Assembly: GCF_001421485.1 (NCBI RefSeq) | Contig: NZ_LMKK01000003.1 | Span: 620,001 to 684,000 of the forward strand | Direction of reading: 5' to 3' | DNA length: 64,000 nucleotides | Origin: Agreia sp. Leaf210 | GTDB lineage: Bacteria; Actinomycetota; Actinomycetes; Actinomycetales; Microbacteriaceae | Part shown: piece by piece, positions 44,001-54,514 of the stretch | Position numbering within the stretch: position 1 is the first letter of the stretch | How the letters are laid out: each line of letters starts with the position of its first letter | Notes under the pieces: generated by a model | Databases searched by the model: none | Told to the model about the DNA's origin: nothing | What the model saw: only the letters and a program-made list of their open reading frames with translations | Made by a program: the position numbers and the translations under genes

Positions 44001-45109
44001 TTCGAGGACTCGAGCGCCGTGGTGACCGTCTCGAGGAGTTCGTTCCACGAGACGATGAACTTGTCGACACCCTCGGTCTCGAGCAGCTCGGTGACCTCGG
44101 CGTAGGAGATGCCCTGCGCCGCGATCGCGTCGAGGACCTTGTTGGCCGCCGCGTACGAGCCGGTGATGGTGTCTCCGGTGATGACGCCGTGGTCGAACGT
44201 CGCGTCGAGCGTCTTCTCGGGCATCGTGTTGACGACCTCGGGGGCCACGAGCTCGGTGACATACGTCGTGTCGGGCACGGCCGGGTCCTTGACTCCGGTG
44301 GAGGCCCACAGCGGACGCTGCTTGTTCGCTCCGGCTGCGAGAAGTCCCGCAGCGCGCTCGGTCGAGAACGCCTGCTCGTACACCTCGTACGCGAGCTGAG
44401 CGTTCGCTACGCCCGCCTTGCTCTTGAGGGCAAGAGCCTCGTCGGTACCGATCGCCACGAGGCGCTTGTCGATCTCGGTGTCGACACGCGACACGAAGAA
44501 CGACGCGACGCTGTGGATCTTCGACAGGTCGATGCCGGCGGCCTTGGCGCGCTCGAGGCCCGACAGGTAGGCATTGATGACGTCGCGGTAGCGAGCGAGG
44601 CTGAAGATCAGCGTGACGTTCACGCTGATACCGGCCGCGATCGTCTCCGTGATGGCCTCGAGCCCGGCGATCGTCGCCGGGATCTTGATCAGGACGTTCT
44701 CTTTGGCGACCTTCTCGAAGAGTTCCTTCGCCTGCTGCGTGGTTCCGGCGGCGTCGTTCGCCAGTCCGGGCTCGACCTCGATCGAGACGCGGCCGTCGAA
44801 GCCGTTCGTGGCGTCGTAGATGGGGCGGAAGATGTCGCAGCCGTTGGCGACGTCCTGGGTGGTGATCTCGAAGACGGCCTCGGTGACGTTCTTACCGGCC
44901 TTGGCGAGCTCGGCGACCTGAGCCGCGTAGGACTCTCCGTTGGTGAGCGCCGCGGCGAAGATCGACGGGTTCGTGGTCACTCCCACGACGTTCTTCTCCT
45001 CGATCAGCTTCTCGAGTCCGCCGGAGGTGATGCGCTCACGCGACAGGTCGTCGAGCCAGATGCTGACGCCGGCTGCGGAGAGCTGGGCGGTGGGTGTTGT
45101 ATCGGTCAT
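43997..45109 (-). CDS. tal: Transaldolase
   Basis: This transfers a dihydroxyacetone unit in the non-oxidative pentose-phosphate pathway. The 370-residue length is that of the actinobacterial form. Key segments are GVTTNPSIF near residue 43, the Schiff-base lysine in VLIKIPAT near 142 and NVTLIFS near 167. The start is an ATG; TAGGAGT lies about 7 nt upstream. It follows tkt by 28 nt in the same transcript. Confidence 0.97.
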   Translation of the reverse strand: MTDTTPTAQLSAAGVSIWLDDLSRERITSGGLEKLIEEKNVVGVTTNPSIFAAALTNGESYAAQVAELAKAGKNVTEAVFEITTQDVANGCDIFRPIYDATNGFDGRVSIEVEPGLANDAAGTTQQAKELFEKVAKENVLIKIPATIAGLEAITETIAAGISVNVTLIFSLARYRDVINAYLSGLERAKAAGIDLSKIHSVASFFVSRVDTEIDKRLVAIGTDEALALKSKAGVANAQLAYEVYEQAFSTERAAGLLAAGANKQRPLWASTGVKDPAVPDTTYVTELVAPEVVNTMPEKTLDATFDHGVITGDTITGSYAAANKVLDAIAAQGISYAEVTELLETEGVDKFIVSWNELLETVTTALESSK

Positions 45110-45137
45110 GTAAGTACTCCTAGAAGATTCGTGTGGT

Positions 45138-47231
45138 CTACAGCGACGAGATCGAGAGCTTGGCGGCCTCGATGGCGTGCTCGGTGGTGATGCCGAACTC
45201 GCGGAACAGCGTCTGGTAGTCGGCTGATGCGCCGAAGTGCTCGATCGAGACGCTCTTGCCGTGGTCTCCCACGTAGGAACGCCAGGTCAGATCGAGGCCG
45301 GCCTCGATCGAGACGCGGGCCTTGACGGCGGCGGGAAGGACCGACTCGCGGTACTCCGCGCTCTGCTCTTCGAACCACTCGAGGCTCGGCGCCGACACGA
45401 CGCGGGCGTTGATGCCCTCGTTCTTGAGCAGCTCGCGCGCCTCGACAGCGATCTGAACCTCGGAGCCGGTGGCGATGAAGATCACGTCGGGAGTGCCGTT
45501 GGGCGCCTCGGCCAGCACGTACGCACCCTTCGCGACGTTCTTCGCCGAAGCGAAGGTCTCGCCGGTGGCGTCTCCCTCACCACGCTCGAACACGGGGATG
45601 TTCTGTCGCGTGAGCGCGATTCCCGCCGGGCCGTTGCGGCGCTCGAGGATGGTCTTCCAGGCGTAGGCGACCTCGTTGGCGTCGCCGGGGCGCACGATGT
45701 CGAGGCCCGGGATCGCGCGCAGCGTCGCCAGCTGCTCGATCGGCTGGTGGGTCGGTCCGTCTTCTCCGAGTGCGACCGAGTCGTGGGTCCACACGTAGAT
45801 GGCGGGCGACTTCATCAGGGCGGCGAGTCGAACGGCCGGACGCATGTAGTCGCTGAAGATCAGGAAGGTGCCGCCGAAGGGGCGCGTGTTGCCGTGGAGG
45901 ACGATTCCGTTGAGGATCGCGCCCATGGCGTGCTCGCGGATGCCGAAGTGCAGCACCCGACCGTAGGGGTTACCCGTCCACTCGTGCGTCGAGTGCTCGG
46001 CGGGAATGAACGACGCGCCGGACTCGATCGTCGTGTTGTTCGACTCGGCGAGGTCGGCGGATCCGCCCCAGAACTCGGGCATGATCGGCGCGATCGCGTT
46101 GATGACCTTGCCGGATGCTGCGCGGGTCGAGACGGCCTTGCCGGCTTCGAAGACGGGCAGCGCCTCTTCGAGACCCTCGGGCACGTCACCCGAGAGAACC
46201 CGGTCGAGAAGGACCTTCTTCTCGGGGTTGGCCGCGGCCCATGCGTCGAACGCCTGGTTCCATTCGGCGTGCTCGGCCTGGCCGCGTGTGACGGCGTCGC
46301 GCGTGTGGGCGATGACCTCGTCTGAGACCTCGAAGCTCTGCTCGGGATCGAAGCCGAGGACCTCCTTGAGGCCCTTCAGCTCGTCGGCGCCCAGGGCCGA
46401 GCCGTGGATCTTGCCGGTGTTCTGCTTCTTCGGCGACGGCCATCCGATGATGGTCTTGAGGATGATGAGCGACGGCTTGCTCGTCTCGGCCTTGGCGGCC
46501 TCGATGGCGTCGAACAGGGCCTCGACGTCTTCGACGTACTCGCCGGTCTTCTTCCAGTCGACGACCTGCACGTGCCAGTGATACGCCTCGTAGCGAGCGC
46601 GGACGTCTTCGGTGAAGGCGATGTTCGTGTCGTCTTCGATCGAGATCTGGTTGCTGTCGTAGATCGCGATGAGGTTGCCGAGCTGCTGGTGTCCGGCGAG
46701 CGACGATGCCTCGCTCGTGACGCCCTCCTGCAGGTCGCCGTCTCCCGCGATGGTGTAGATGAAGTGATCGAACGGGCTCGTGCCCGCCTCGGCCTCGGGG
46801 TCGAACAGACCGCGCTCGAAGCGCGACGCGTAGGCGAAGCCGACAGCGGAGGAGAGGCCCTGTCCGAGCGGGCCGGTCGTGATCTCGACTCCGTCGGTGT
46901 GGCCGTACTCGGGGTGGCCGGGCGTGAGCGATCCCCAGGTGCGGAGCGCCTTGAGGTCGTCGAGCTCGAGGCCGTAACCGCCGAGGTAGAGCTGGATGTA
47001 CTGCGTCAGCGAGCTGTGACCGACAGAGAGGATGAAGCGGTCGCGACCGATCCATTCGTTGTCACTCGGATCGCGTCGCATGACCTTCTGGAAAAGGAGG
47101 TACGCGGCGGGGGCAAGGCTGATGGCCGTTCCCGGATGCCCGTTTCCTACCTTCTCGACGGCGTCCGCCGCAAGAATTTTCGCCGTGGATACGGCCTGGT
47201 CGTCAATGGGAGTCCATTGGAATGATGCCAC
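45138..47231 (-). CDS. tkt: Transketolase
   Basis: This thiamine-diphosphate enzyme moves two-carbon units between sugar phosphates. Its 697 residues carry [15 protein letters not shown] near residue 30, the ThDP motif [14 protein letters not shown] near 160 with the distal NNTTIE and GIREHAM segments, and the transketolase C-terminal domain. The GTG at 47231 was chosen because ASFQW directly precedes the conserved start of the domain. The ribosome-binding site is weak (AAGGGG about 14 nt upstream). The promoter lies near 47430, giving a leader of about 190 nt. Confidence 0.97.
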   Translation of the reverse strand: MASFQWTPIDDQAVSTAKILAADAVEKVGNGHPGTAISLAPAAYLLFQKVMRRDPSDNEWIGRDRFILSVGHSSLTQYIQLYLGGYGLELDDLKALRTWGSLTPGHPEYGHTDGVEITTGPLGQGLSSAVGFAYASRFERGLFDPEAEAGTSPFDHFIYTIAGDGDLQEGVTSEASSLAGHQQLGNLIAIYDSNQISIEDDTNIAFTEDVRARYEAYHWHVQVVDWKKTGEYVEDVEALFDAIEAAKAETSKPSLIILKTIIGWPSPKKQNTGKIHGSALGADELKGLKEVLGFDPEQSFEVSDEVIAHTRDAVTRGQAEHAEWNQAFDAWAAANPEKKVLLDRVLSGDVPEGLEEALPVFEAGKAVSTRAASGKVINAIAPIMPEFWGGSADLAESNNTTIESGASFIPAEHSTHEWTGNPYGRVLHFGIREHAMGAILNGIVLHGNTRPFGGTFLIFSDYMRPAVRLAALMKSPAIYVWTHDSVALGEDGPTHQPIEQLATLRAIPGLDIVRPGDANEVAYAWKTILERRNGPAGIALTRQNIPVFERGEGDATGETFASAKNVAKGAYVLAEAPNGTPDVIFIATGSEVQIAVEARELLKNEGINARVVSAPSLEWFEEQSAEYRESVLPAAVKARVSIEAGLDLTWRSYVGDHGKSVSIEHFGASADYQTLFREFGITTEHAIEAAKLSISSL

Positions 47232-47426
47232 GAGGAATAAGCCCCTTCTTAGTTGCAGACCGGGCAGATTTGCCCGTCAGGCGCCGTGTTGCCATCGGCA
47301 GCAGGGAGAACCGCGTGAGAGACCGGCGAATGACAGCCAGTGCACGGTACGTCTTCGGCACTGTGCGACATGGCTTCTCCGCTAGAAAGACACGCAGGAA
47401 ACACCGACTGCTGTGTCGCCGGTACA

Positions 47427-47432
47427 AGTATA
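47427..47432 (-). promoter_or_regulatory. -10 box TATACT for tkt operon
   Basis: TATACT reads on the minus strand about 195 nt before the tkt start. The long leader contains a GGGCA/TGCCC hairpin at 47261-47276. The -35 region overlaps a 6-bp hairpin (47438-47454) just past the preceding gene's stop. Confidence 0.5.
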
Positions 47433-47454
47433 GGGAATCACGCGCTCAGCGTGA

Positions 47455-47958
47455 CTACCCCTCGACAAACTCGCGTAACGCTGCAACGACGAGGTCGTGA
47501 TCGTCGATCTGGGGGAGCCCCGAGACAGTCACGACGGCCACGAGCCCGACCCCTTTCACCGACACCGGGAAGCCGCCCCCGTGTGCCGCGTAGCTCATCT
47601 CGTCGAACCAGCCCTCGTTCTCGATGCGCTTGCCCTTGATCTTCGGACGCGTGCCGAGGAGGAGCGACGGAATCCCGTAGCGCTGCACCGAACGAGCCTT
47701 GCGATCGATCCAGACGTCGTTGTCGGCCTGGGCGCCTTCCAACGCCGCGTGGAAGAGGATCTGAGCTCCGCGCCGTACGTCGATCGCGATGGGCAACGAT
47801 CCCTCTGTTCCTCTGCGCACGAGGATCAGGCCCAGTCGAAGAGCGTCCGACGGTCCGAAGCCCTCCAGCTGCAGCTCGGTCATCTCGTCTTCAATACGCG
47901 CGGCAAGGGCTGCGAATTCCTCCGGGCTGGCGGGCTCACGTGCTGTCATGACAGTCAC
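47455..47958 (-). CDS. UPF0303 (heme-degrading-domain-like) protein
   Basis: The 167-residue soluble protein belongs to the UPF0303/GlcG-like family with an alpha/beta PAS-like fold. Visible signatures are AIDVRRG near residue 58, DNDVWIDRKARSV near 78 and HGGGFPV near 125, followed by VVTVSGLPQIDDHDLVV. Some relatives bind heme or cobalamin, but no function is firmly assigned. The GTG at 47958 has CGGAG about 9 nt upstream; an ATG three codons later is possible. It lies upstream of tkt but has its own hairpin, so co-transcription is uncertain. Confidence 0.85.
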   Translation of the reverse strand: MTVMTAREPASPEEFAALAARIEDEMTELQLEGFGPSDALRLGLILVRRGTEGSLPIAIDVRRGAQILFHAALEGAQADNDVWIDRKARSVQRYGIPSLLLGTRPKIKGKRIENEGWFDEMSYAAHGGGFPVSVKGVGLVAVVTVSGLPQIDDHDLVVAALREFVEG

Positions 47959-47995
47959 GGTATCGGCTCCGGGCGACCGGGGAGTACCGATCGCC

Positions 47996-48001
47996 TAGAC
48001 T
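47996..48001 (+). promoter_or_regulatory. -10 box TAGACT for ctaB
   Basis: TAGACT lies 52 nt before the ctaB start, which has a normal GAGGAG site, so this transcript has a leader. Confidence 0.45.
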
Positions 48002-48053
48002 GGTTCGGGATCGCGCGCGCCCCGCGTGGGGCCCGGCAACAGTCTGAGGAGCA

Positions 48054-48974
48054 ATGAACGTCGCTGTAGAAGGCCGCACAGAGAAGCGGCAGATCAGCCT
48101 GTCGGCGAAAGCCAAGGCCTATGTCGCCTTGACGAAGCCCCGGGTCATCGAGCTGCTCCTCGTGACGACCGCACCGGTGATGATCCTCGCGCAGAACGGC
48201 ATTCCGAATCTCTGGCTCGTCGTCGCGACGCTGATCGGCGGTGCCTTGAGCGCCGGAAGCGCCGGAGCGTTCAACTGCTACATCGACCGCGACATCGACC
48301 GCGTCATGAAGCGCACTCAGGGGCGCCCTCTCGTCACGGGCGAGCTGACCGACCGCGAGGCCCTCGTCTTCGCGTGGGTCATCGGCGTGGCATCCATCGT
48401 CTGGCTGGCCGTCTTCGCGAATCTCCTCTCCGCGGCCCTCTCGCTCATCGCGATCCTGCTCTACGTCTTCCTCTACACGGTCTGGCTCAAGCGCCGCACC
48501 TCGCAGAACATCGTCTGGGGCGGCATCGCCGGATGCATGCCGGTGCTCATCGGATGGGCCGCCGTCACGAACTCGCTCAGCTGGACCCCCTTCATCCTCT
48601 TCGGCGTCATCTTCCTCTGGACGCCCCCGCACTACTGGCCCCTGTCGATGAAGTACCGCGACGAGTACAAGGCCGCCAATGTGCCCATGCTGGCCGTGGT
48701 GCGCGGTCGCGCCGTCGTCGGACTGCAGACGATCCTGTACGCGTGGGCCACCGTTGCCTGTTCGCTGCTCCTCATCCCGGTCGCACCGATGGGGCTCGTG
48801 TACAGCGTCGTCGCACTCGCCTCGGGCGCTTGGTTCATCTATGAGACCCACCGTCTCTACAACCGGGCCATCCACGGACACGAGGTCAAGCCGATGCGGG
48901 TCTTCCACGCATCGATCAGCTACCTGACGCTCGTCTTCCTCGCCGTGGCCATCGACCCGCTCCTTCCGTTCTAA
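48054..48974 (+). CDS. ctaB: Heme O synthase (protoheme IX farnesyltransferase)
   Basis: This membrane prenyltransferase adds a farnesyl group to heme B to give heme O for cytochrome oxidase. The 306-residue protein has about eight to nine helices. The first Asp-rich motif is [15 protein letters not shown] near residue 80-94, and the conserved [11 protein letters not shown] follows near 189. The ATG has GAGGAG 5 nt upstream. It converges with ctaA, which performs the next step, with 60 nt between the stops. Confidence 0.97.
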   Translation: MNVAVEGRTEKRQISLSAKAKAYVALTKPRVIELLLVTTAPVMILAQNGIPNLWLVVATLIGGALSAGSAGAFNCYIDRDIDRVMKRTQGRPLVTGELTDREALVFAWVIGVASIVWLAVFANLLSAALSLIAILLYVFLYTVWLKRRTSQNIVWGGIAGCMPVLIGWAAVTNSLSWTPFILFGVIFLWTPPHYWPLSMKYRDEYKAANVPMLAVVRGRAVVGLQTILYAWATVACSLLLIPVAPMGLVYSVVALASGAWFIYETHRLYNRAIHGHEVKPMRVFHASISYLTLVFLAVAIDPLLPF

Positions 48975-49034
48975 CCGGACCAGCCCGAATAGAGCGTCGG
49001 GAGCGTGTGCCGTATCCGTCTCGGCGAACGCGGG

Positions 49035-49982
49035 CTAGGCCGATCGGCCTGCCGAGCTGAGCTCCCACGGGTCGTCCACGGATTCGGGTGCGTCGGCCGA
49101 CGACCGCAGAGATAGCACGACGGCTGTCATCGCAGCGACAAGCAGACCCGCGAGCACCATGTGGATGCCCACCAGCAGCGGGGGCAGACCGAGCCGCGCC
49201 TGTGCCAGTCCCACGACGACCTGCACGGCCTCGACGGCGAGCAGAGCGAGCGCCCAACGCCGAACGCCGAGCTTCAGCACGAACGCGCCCACGACGAGTA
49301 CCAGGGTGAGGCCCAGCAACACGTACGCCGGCCAGCTGTGGAAGTGCTGCAGCAGTTCGGCGTCGAGGCCGTTGCGCGGCGTCTTCTCATCACCGGCGTG
49401 CGGGCCCGATCCTGTGGTCAGGATGCCGACGACGACCGTGATCGCGACGAACAGCGACGCGGCGTGAGCGACGATGAGGTACCACAGGGGAGCAGTGCGT
49501 CGAGCTCCGCGCGGGCCTCGATACACGCGGTAGACCAGGATCGTCGCGTTGACCACGAGCAGGATCGAGATCACGAAGTGCACACCGACGATGAACGGGT
49601 TGAGTCCGGTGAGCACCGTGATGCCGCCGATGACGGCCTGCAGGGGAATAGACAGACCCTGCAGCAGCGTCAGCACGAACAGGTCCCTGCGCTCCCGCCA
49701 GTAGCGCACCACGGCCAGGAAGACGGCGATCACGATCAGGGCCAGCACGAAGGTGAGCATGCGGTTCGCGAACTCGATGATGCCGTGGATGCCCATCTCC
49801 GGCGTCGAGACGAACGACGACTCGGTGCACCGGGGCCAGGTGGGGCATCCGAGACCCGAGCCCGTCAGTCGAACGGCACCGCCCGTGCCGATGAGCACGA
49901 GCTGGAACGCCAGCGAGAGCCAGGCCAGGACCCGCACCGGACGACTGACGGAGACGGGCAGGAATGCGATGAGTCGCTTCAC
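49035..49982 (-). CDS. ctaA: Heme A synthase
   Basis: This oxidises heme O to heme A in the membrane. The 315-residue protein has eight hydrophobic helices. Histidine ligands appear in EFANRM-adjacent HGIIEFANR, in VGVHFVIS, in LLQHFHSWPAY and in VGIHMVLAG, which is the CtaA pattern. A Cys pair GLGCPTWPRC lies in the first external loop (about residues 44-53), as in the Bacillus type. The GTG start has AAGGAA about 12 nt upstream. It diverges from the suf operon. Confidence 0.96.
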   Translation of the reverse strand: MKRLIAFLPVSVSRPVRVLAWLSLAFQLVLIGTGGAVRLTGSGLGCPTWPRCTESSFVSTPEMGIHGIIEFANRMLTFVLALIVIAVFLAVVRYWRERRDLFVLTLLQGLSIPLQAVIGGITVLTGLNPFIVGVHFVISILLVVNATILVYRVYRGPRGARRTAPLWYLIVAHAASLFVAITVVVGILTTGSGPHAGDEKTPRNGLDAELLQHFHSWPAYVLLGLTLVLVVGAFVLKLGVRRWALALLAVEAVQVVVGLAQARLGLPPLLVGIHMVLAGLLVAAMTAVVLSLRSSADAPESVDDPWELSSAGRSA

Positions 49983-50285
49983 GAGCGGGAGAGTTCCTTG
50001 TCAAGACTTGTCGGCTAAAAGGTCGGTGATCTACTTTCTGACAGGCATTGCCTGTAGAATCTGAAAGTTGTAGAAATCCGCGTTCGAACGCGTTTTGCGC
50101 ATATCGCCCAGCGTTGGGCGGGGCTCACGCCCCCAGACCTCAGTACATTCTAAGTACGGGTGTTCTCCCCACGAGAACGTGATCAGGCAATCGCTTAGGT
50201 GATCGGTGCCGAATCACATATTTATCCCGGTCTGGAATGCCTGCCGCTGACCGCGGGTTGAGATCAACGAGGAAGGGAGAAAGTC
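49983..50285. other. 303-bp intergenic control region between ctaA and sufB
   Basis: This region holds no gene. It carries a -10-like TAGAAT at 50055-50060 facing sufB, and three perfect palindromes: 50041-50055, 50105-50120 (CGCCCA/TGGGCG) and 50162-50178 (GTTCTC/GAGAAC). The last 10 bases give an AAGGGAGA ribosome-binding site for sufB. The sufB leader would be about 220 nt. Confidence 0.6.
50041..50055. promoter_or_regulatory. Operator-like palindrome ACAGGC-ATT-GCCTGT
   Basis: A perfect 6-3-6 inverted repeat abuts and shares one base with the TAGAAT -10 box of the presumed suf promoter, so a bound protein would block RNA polymerase. No regulator gene lies beside it. The identity of the binding protein is unknown. 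Confidence 0.5.
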
Positions 50286-51704
50286 ATGTCTGACGTACTA
50301 ATCGACCGTCCAGAACTCGAAAACCTGGGGGTTTACGAGTTCGGTTGGTCCGACTCCGATGCGGCGGGTGCCGTCGCGAAACGCGGGGTCGACGCCGATG
50401 TCGTCGCGGGCATCTCCGCCCTCAAGAGCGAGCCCGAATGGATGTTGAAGAACCGCCTCAAGGGTCTTCAGCTCTTCGAGCGCAAGCCGATGCCCACGTG
50501 GGGAGCCGACCTCTCCGGTATCGACTTCGACAACATCAAGTACTTCGTGCGGTCGACCGAGAAGCAGGCGACCACCTGGGACGACCTGCCCGACGACATC
50601 AAGAACACGTACGAGAGGCTCGGCATCCCCGAGGCCGAGCGTCAGCGCCTGGTCTCCGGCGTCGCCGCCCAGTACGAGTCCGAGGTCGTCTATCACACCA
50701 TCCGTGAAGACCTCGAGGCCCAGGGCGTCATCTTCATGGACACCGACACGGCACTGCGCGAGCACCCGGAGTTCTTCACCGAGTACTTCGGCACGGTCAT
50801 CCCCGCCGGCGACAACAAGTTCGCTGCCCTCAACACCGCCGTCTGGTCTGGTGGATCCTTCGTCTACGTGCCCAAGAACGTGCATGTCGAGATCCCGCTG
50901 CAGGCCTACTTCCGCATCAACACCGAGAACATGGGCCAGTTCGAGCGCACGCTGATCATCGCCGATGAGGGCAGCTACGTGCACTACATCGAGGGCTGCA
51001 CCGCTCCGATCTACAAGTCGGACTCGCTGCACTCCGCGGTCGTGGAGATCATCGTCAAGAAGAACGCCCGCGTTCGCTACACGACGATCCAGAACTGGTC
51101 GAACAACGTCTACAACCTCGTGACCAAGCGTGCGATCGCCCACGAGGGCGCCACCATGGAGTGGATCGATGGCAACATCGGTTCCAAGGTGACCATGAAG
51201 TACCCGTCGATCTACCTCGTCGGCGAGCACGCGAAGGGCGAGACCCTGTCCGTCGCCTTCGCCGGTCCCGGCCAGCACCAGGACGCGGGCGCCAAGATGA
51301 TCCACATGGCGCCGTACACGCAGTCGTCGATCGTGTCGAAGTCCATCGCTCGAGGCGGTGGTCGCGCAGGCTACCGCGGCGAGGTCCGCATGGCTGAGAA
51401 CGCTCACCACTCGGCGAACACGGTGCGCTGCGACGCCCTGCTGGTCGACACCCAGTCTCGATCCGACACCTACCCGGCCATCGACATCCGTGTCGACGAC
51501 GTGCAGCTCGGCCACGAGGCGACCGTCTCTCGCGTCAGCGAAGAGCAGCTCTTCTACCTCATGAGCCGTGGTCTGCCCGAAGACGAGGCCATGGCCATGA
51601 TCGTGCGCGGCTTCATCGAGCCGATCGCCCGCGAACTCCCCATGGAGTACGCACTCGAACTCAACAAGCTCATCGAGATGGGCATGGAAGGCAGTGTCGG
51701 CTAG
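50286..51704 (+). CDS. sufB: Fe-S cluster assembly protein SufB
   Basis: This is the scaffold subunit of the SufBC2D complex on which Fe-S clusters form. The 472-residue beta-helix protein has the C-terminal core FxGxG-type repeats. It includes a conserved cysteine in [11 protein letters not shown] near residue 380 and [12 protein letters not shown] next to it. [16 protein letters not shown] lies near 238. The ATG follows AAGGGAGA by 6 nt. sufD starts 1 nt after its stop. Confidence 0.97.
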   Translation: MSDVLIDRPELENLGVYEFGWSDSDAAGAVAKRGVDADVVAGISALKSEPEWMLKNRLKGLQLFERKPMPTWGADLSGIDFDNIKYFVRSTEKQATTWDDLPDDIKNTYERLGIPEAERQRLVSGVAAQYESEVVYHTIREDLEAQGVIFMDTDTALREHPEFFTEYFGTVIPAGDNKFAALNTAVWSGGSFVYVPKNVHVEIPLQAYFRINTENMGQFERTLIIADEGSYVHYIEGCTAPIYKSDSLHSAVVEIIVKKNARVRYTTIQNWSNNVYNLVTKRAIAHEGATMEWIDGNIGSKVTMKYPSIYLVGEHAKGETLSVAFAGPGQHQDAGAKMIHMAPYTQSSIVSKSIARGGGRAGYRGEVRMAENAHHSANTVRCDALLVDTQSRSDTYPAIDIRVDDVQLGHEATVSRVSEEQLFYLMSRGLPEDEAMAMIVRGFIEPIARELPMEYALELNKLIEMGMEGSVG

Positions 51705-52907
51705 ATGTCCGCAGCACCAACAGCGAACACCGGACTCATCGAGACCGATCAGCACGGCCTGAAAGCGCACTCCGACGGTGGTGACGCCTACGTGCCCGTG
51801 CAGTCACGCGCAGAGCGCTTCACCTCGACCTCGGTAGACGACTTCGAGAAGGTCACCGGATTCGAACTCGAGTGGAAGCTCACGCCGATCGCCCGCATCG
51901 CCTCGCTCACCGAGGGCGAGCTCGACGGCTCTGCCCCCGCCACGTCGCTTCCCGAGGCTGTCGCCGGGGTCGCGGCGAGCTGGGTCGACCGATCGGATGC
52001 GCGAGTCGGCACGGCCGGCGCTCCCGAAGAGCGTGCCAGCGCCAACGCGTGGTCGTCTTTCGAGAAGGCCTTGGCCATCGACGTCTCGGGCGAAGAACTG
52101 CACGAATACCGCGTGATCCGCTCCGAGCTTGGGCAGACACCCCGCGCCGCGCACACGGTGATCACCGCCGCGCCCTTCAGTCAGGGCCTCGTCATCCTCA
52201 GCAACTCCGGTGACGCGCAGCTCTCCGAGAACGTGGAGATCGTCGTCGGAGATCAGGCACAGCTCACCGTCGTCACCGTTCAGGAGTGGACGGACGAGAG
52301 CAACCATCTCGCCAGCCACTTCGCCCGCGTGGGGCGCGACGCGAGATTGCGGCACATCGTCATCAGCCTCGGTGGGGGAGTCGTGCGGGTCAACCCGTCG
52401 ATCCACCTCGTCGAGACCGGCGCAGACGGCAGCGCATTCGGCGCCTACTTCGCCGACGCCGGCCAGCACCTCGAACAGCGCGTCTACATCGATCATGTGG
52501 CAGCCCAGACCAAGAGCCGAGTCAAGTACAAGGGCGCCTTGCAGGGTGCCACCGCGCGCTCGGTATGGGTGGGCGACGTGCTGATCGGACCGCACGCGAC
52601 CGGCACCGACAGCTACGAGGAGAACCGCAACCTGGTGCTCTCCGAGGGCCCCCGCGCCGACTCCATTCCGAACCTCGAGATCGAGACCGGCGACATCCAG
52701 GGTGCGGGACACGCCTCGTCGACGGGCCGTTTCGACGACGAGCAGCTGTTCTACCTCCAGTCACGAGGCATCCCCGAAGACGAGGCTCGCCGCCTCGTCG
52801 TGCGCGGCTTCCTCGCCGAGATCGTCGCCCAGATCGGCTCCGAGCAGGTGGAGTCGGAACTCTCGGCTGCTATCGAAGCCGAGCTGACGCGCGCGCAGGG
52901 AATCTGA
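51705..52907 (+). CDS. sufD: Fe-S cluster assembly protein SufD
   Basis: SufD is the SufB paralog that helps iron entry in SufBC2D. Its 400 residues have the same C-terminal pattern, including HASSTGRFDDEQLFYLQSRGI near residue 330-350; the conserved histidine is in GHASSTG. The N-terminal 110 residues are divergent. It lies between sufB and the Rieske gene, 3 nt from the latter. Confidence 0.96.
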   Translation: MSAAPTANTGLIETDQHGLKAHSDGGDAYVPVQSRAERFTSTSVDDFEKVTGFELEWKLTPIARIASLTEGELDGSAPATSLPEAVAGVAASWVDRSDARVGTAGAPEERASANAWSSFEKALAIDVSGEELHEYRVIRSELGQTPRAAHTVITAAPFSQGLVILSNSGDAQLSENVEIVVGDQAQLTVVTVQEWTDESNHLASHFARVGRDARLRHIVISLGGGVVRVNPSIHLVETGADGSAFGAYFADAGQHLEQRVYIDHVAAQTKSRVKYKGALQGATARSVWVGDVLIGPHATGTDSYEENRNLVLSEGPRADSIPNLEIETGDIQGAGHASSTGRFDDEQLFYLQSRGIPEDEARRLVVRGFLAEIVAQIGSEQVESELSAAIEAELTRAQGI

Positions 52908-52910
52908 GCC

Positions 52911-53240
52911 GTGGCCGCCGAACTCATCTGCAACGTATCCGACCTGACCCCGAACGAGGCGGTCCGTGTCGTCATCGACAACGTGGCCATCGCGCTCGTC
53001 ATGGACTCCGCCGGAGAGTGCCACGCCATCGGCGACACGTGCACCCACGGTGACATCTCGCTCGCCGAAGGCTTCGTCGATGGCGAGACGCTGGAGTGCT
53101 GGGCCCACGGCTCCAAGTTCTCGCTCGCCTCAGGAAAGCCCCTCACCCTCCCGGCCTACGAGCCGGTTCCGGTGTACGAACTCACCATCGTGGATGGCGA
53201 CGTCTACATCGACCCGACCAAAACGAAAGAGATTGTGTAG
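52911..53240 (+). CDS. Rieske-type [2Fe-2S] ferredoxin in suf operon
   Basis: The 109-residue protein is a stand-alone Rieske domain. The cluster motifs are CTHGD (about residues 44-48) and CWAHGSKF (about 63-70), giving the two Cys and two His ligands. It resembles ferredoxin subunits of ring-hydroxylating dioxygenases, but no oxygenase is present. Its fixed place between sufD and sufC in this group suggests an electron-transfer role in Fe-S assembly, which is inference. GTG start. Confidence 0.92.
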   Translation: MAAELICNVSDLTPNEAVRVVIDNVAIALVMDSAGECHAIGDTCTHGDISLAEGFVDGETLECWAHGSKFSLASGKPLTLPAYEPVPVYELTIVDGDVYIDPTKTKEIV

Positions 53241-53242
53241 CC

Positions 53243-54010
<768 letters not shown>

Positions 54011-54012
54011 TC

Positions 54013-54342
54013 ATGGCGTCGACACTCACCCCTCAGCGCTTCGACGAGATCGAAGACAAGCTGAAAGACGTGATGGACCCGGAGCTCGGCGTCAACATCG
54101 TCGACCTCGGCCTGATCTACGATCTCGCCTGGGACGACGAGAACGATGCTCTCCTCATCAGCATGACCCTGACCAGCGCCGGATGCCCCCTCACCGATGT
54201 CATCGAGGAGGAGACCGCCCAGGCTCTCGACGGCACGGTCGAGCAGTTCCGCATCAACTGGGTGTGGATGCCGCCGTGGGGTCCTGAGAAGATCACCGAC
54301 GACGGCCGCGAGATGATGCGCGCACTCGGCTTCTCGATGTAG
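54013..54342 (+). CDS. sufT: SufT/MIP18-type metal-sulfur cluster maturation factor
   Basis: The 109-residue DUF59 protein carries the MDPELGVNIVDLGLIYD motif near residues 17-33 and the single Cys in SAGCPLTDVIEEE near 57. It aids delivery of Fe-S clusters to targets. It closes the operon, 2 nt after sufC, and is followed by a strong terminator. The usual sufS and sufU genes are not found between sufC and sufT. Confidence 0.95.
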   Translation: MASTLTPQRFDEIEDKLKDVMDPELGVNIVDLGLIYDLAWDDENDALLISMTLTSAGCPLTDVIEEETAQALDGTVEQFRINWVWMPPWGPEKITDDGREMMRALGFSM

Positions 54343-54378
54343 TCCTGTTCGACATCCTCGCTCGCTCGAGGATGCGCG

Positions 54379-54426
54379 CAGACGAAGGCCCCGACCGGAT
54401 CGATATCGGATCGGGGCCTTCGTCTG
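54379..54426. terminator. Terminator after suf operon
   Basis: Perfect 16-nt arms (54379-54394, 54411-54426) flank a 16-nt loop that has further pairing potential, 37 nt after the stop. Confidence 0.85.
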
Positions 54427-54514
54427 TGATCGCGGGCGTTTCGTCGCCCGAGTTTTATACTGAAGATCTTCCCCCCACACACTCGACGCGAGAGCGTACG
54501 AGAAGAAATGGATT

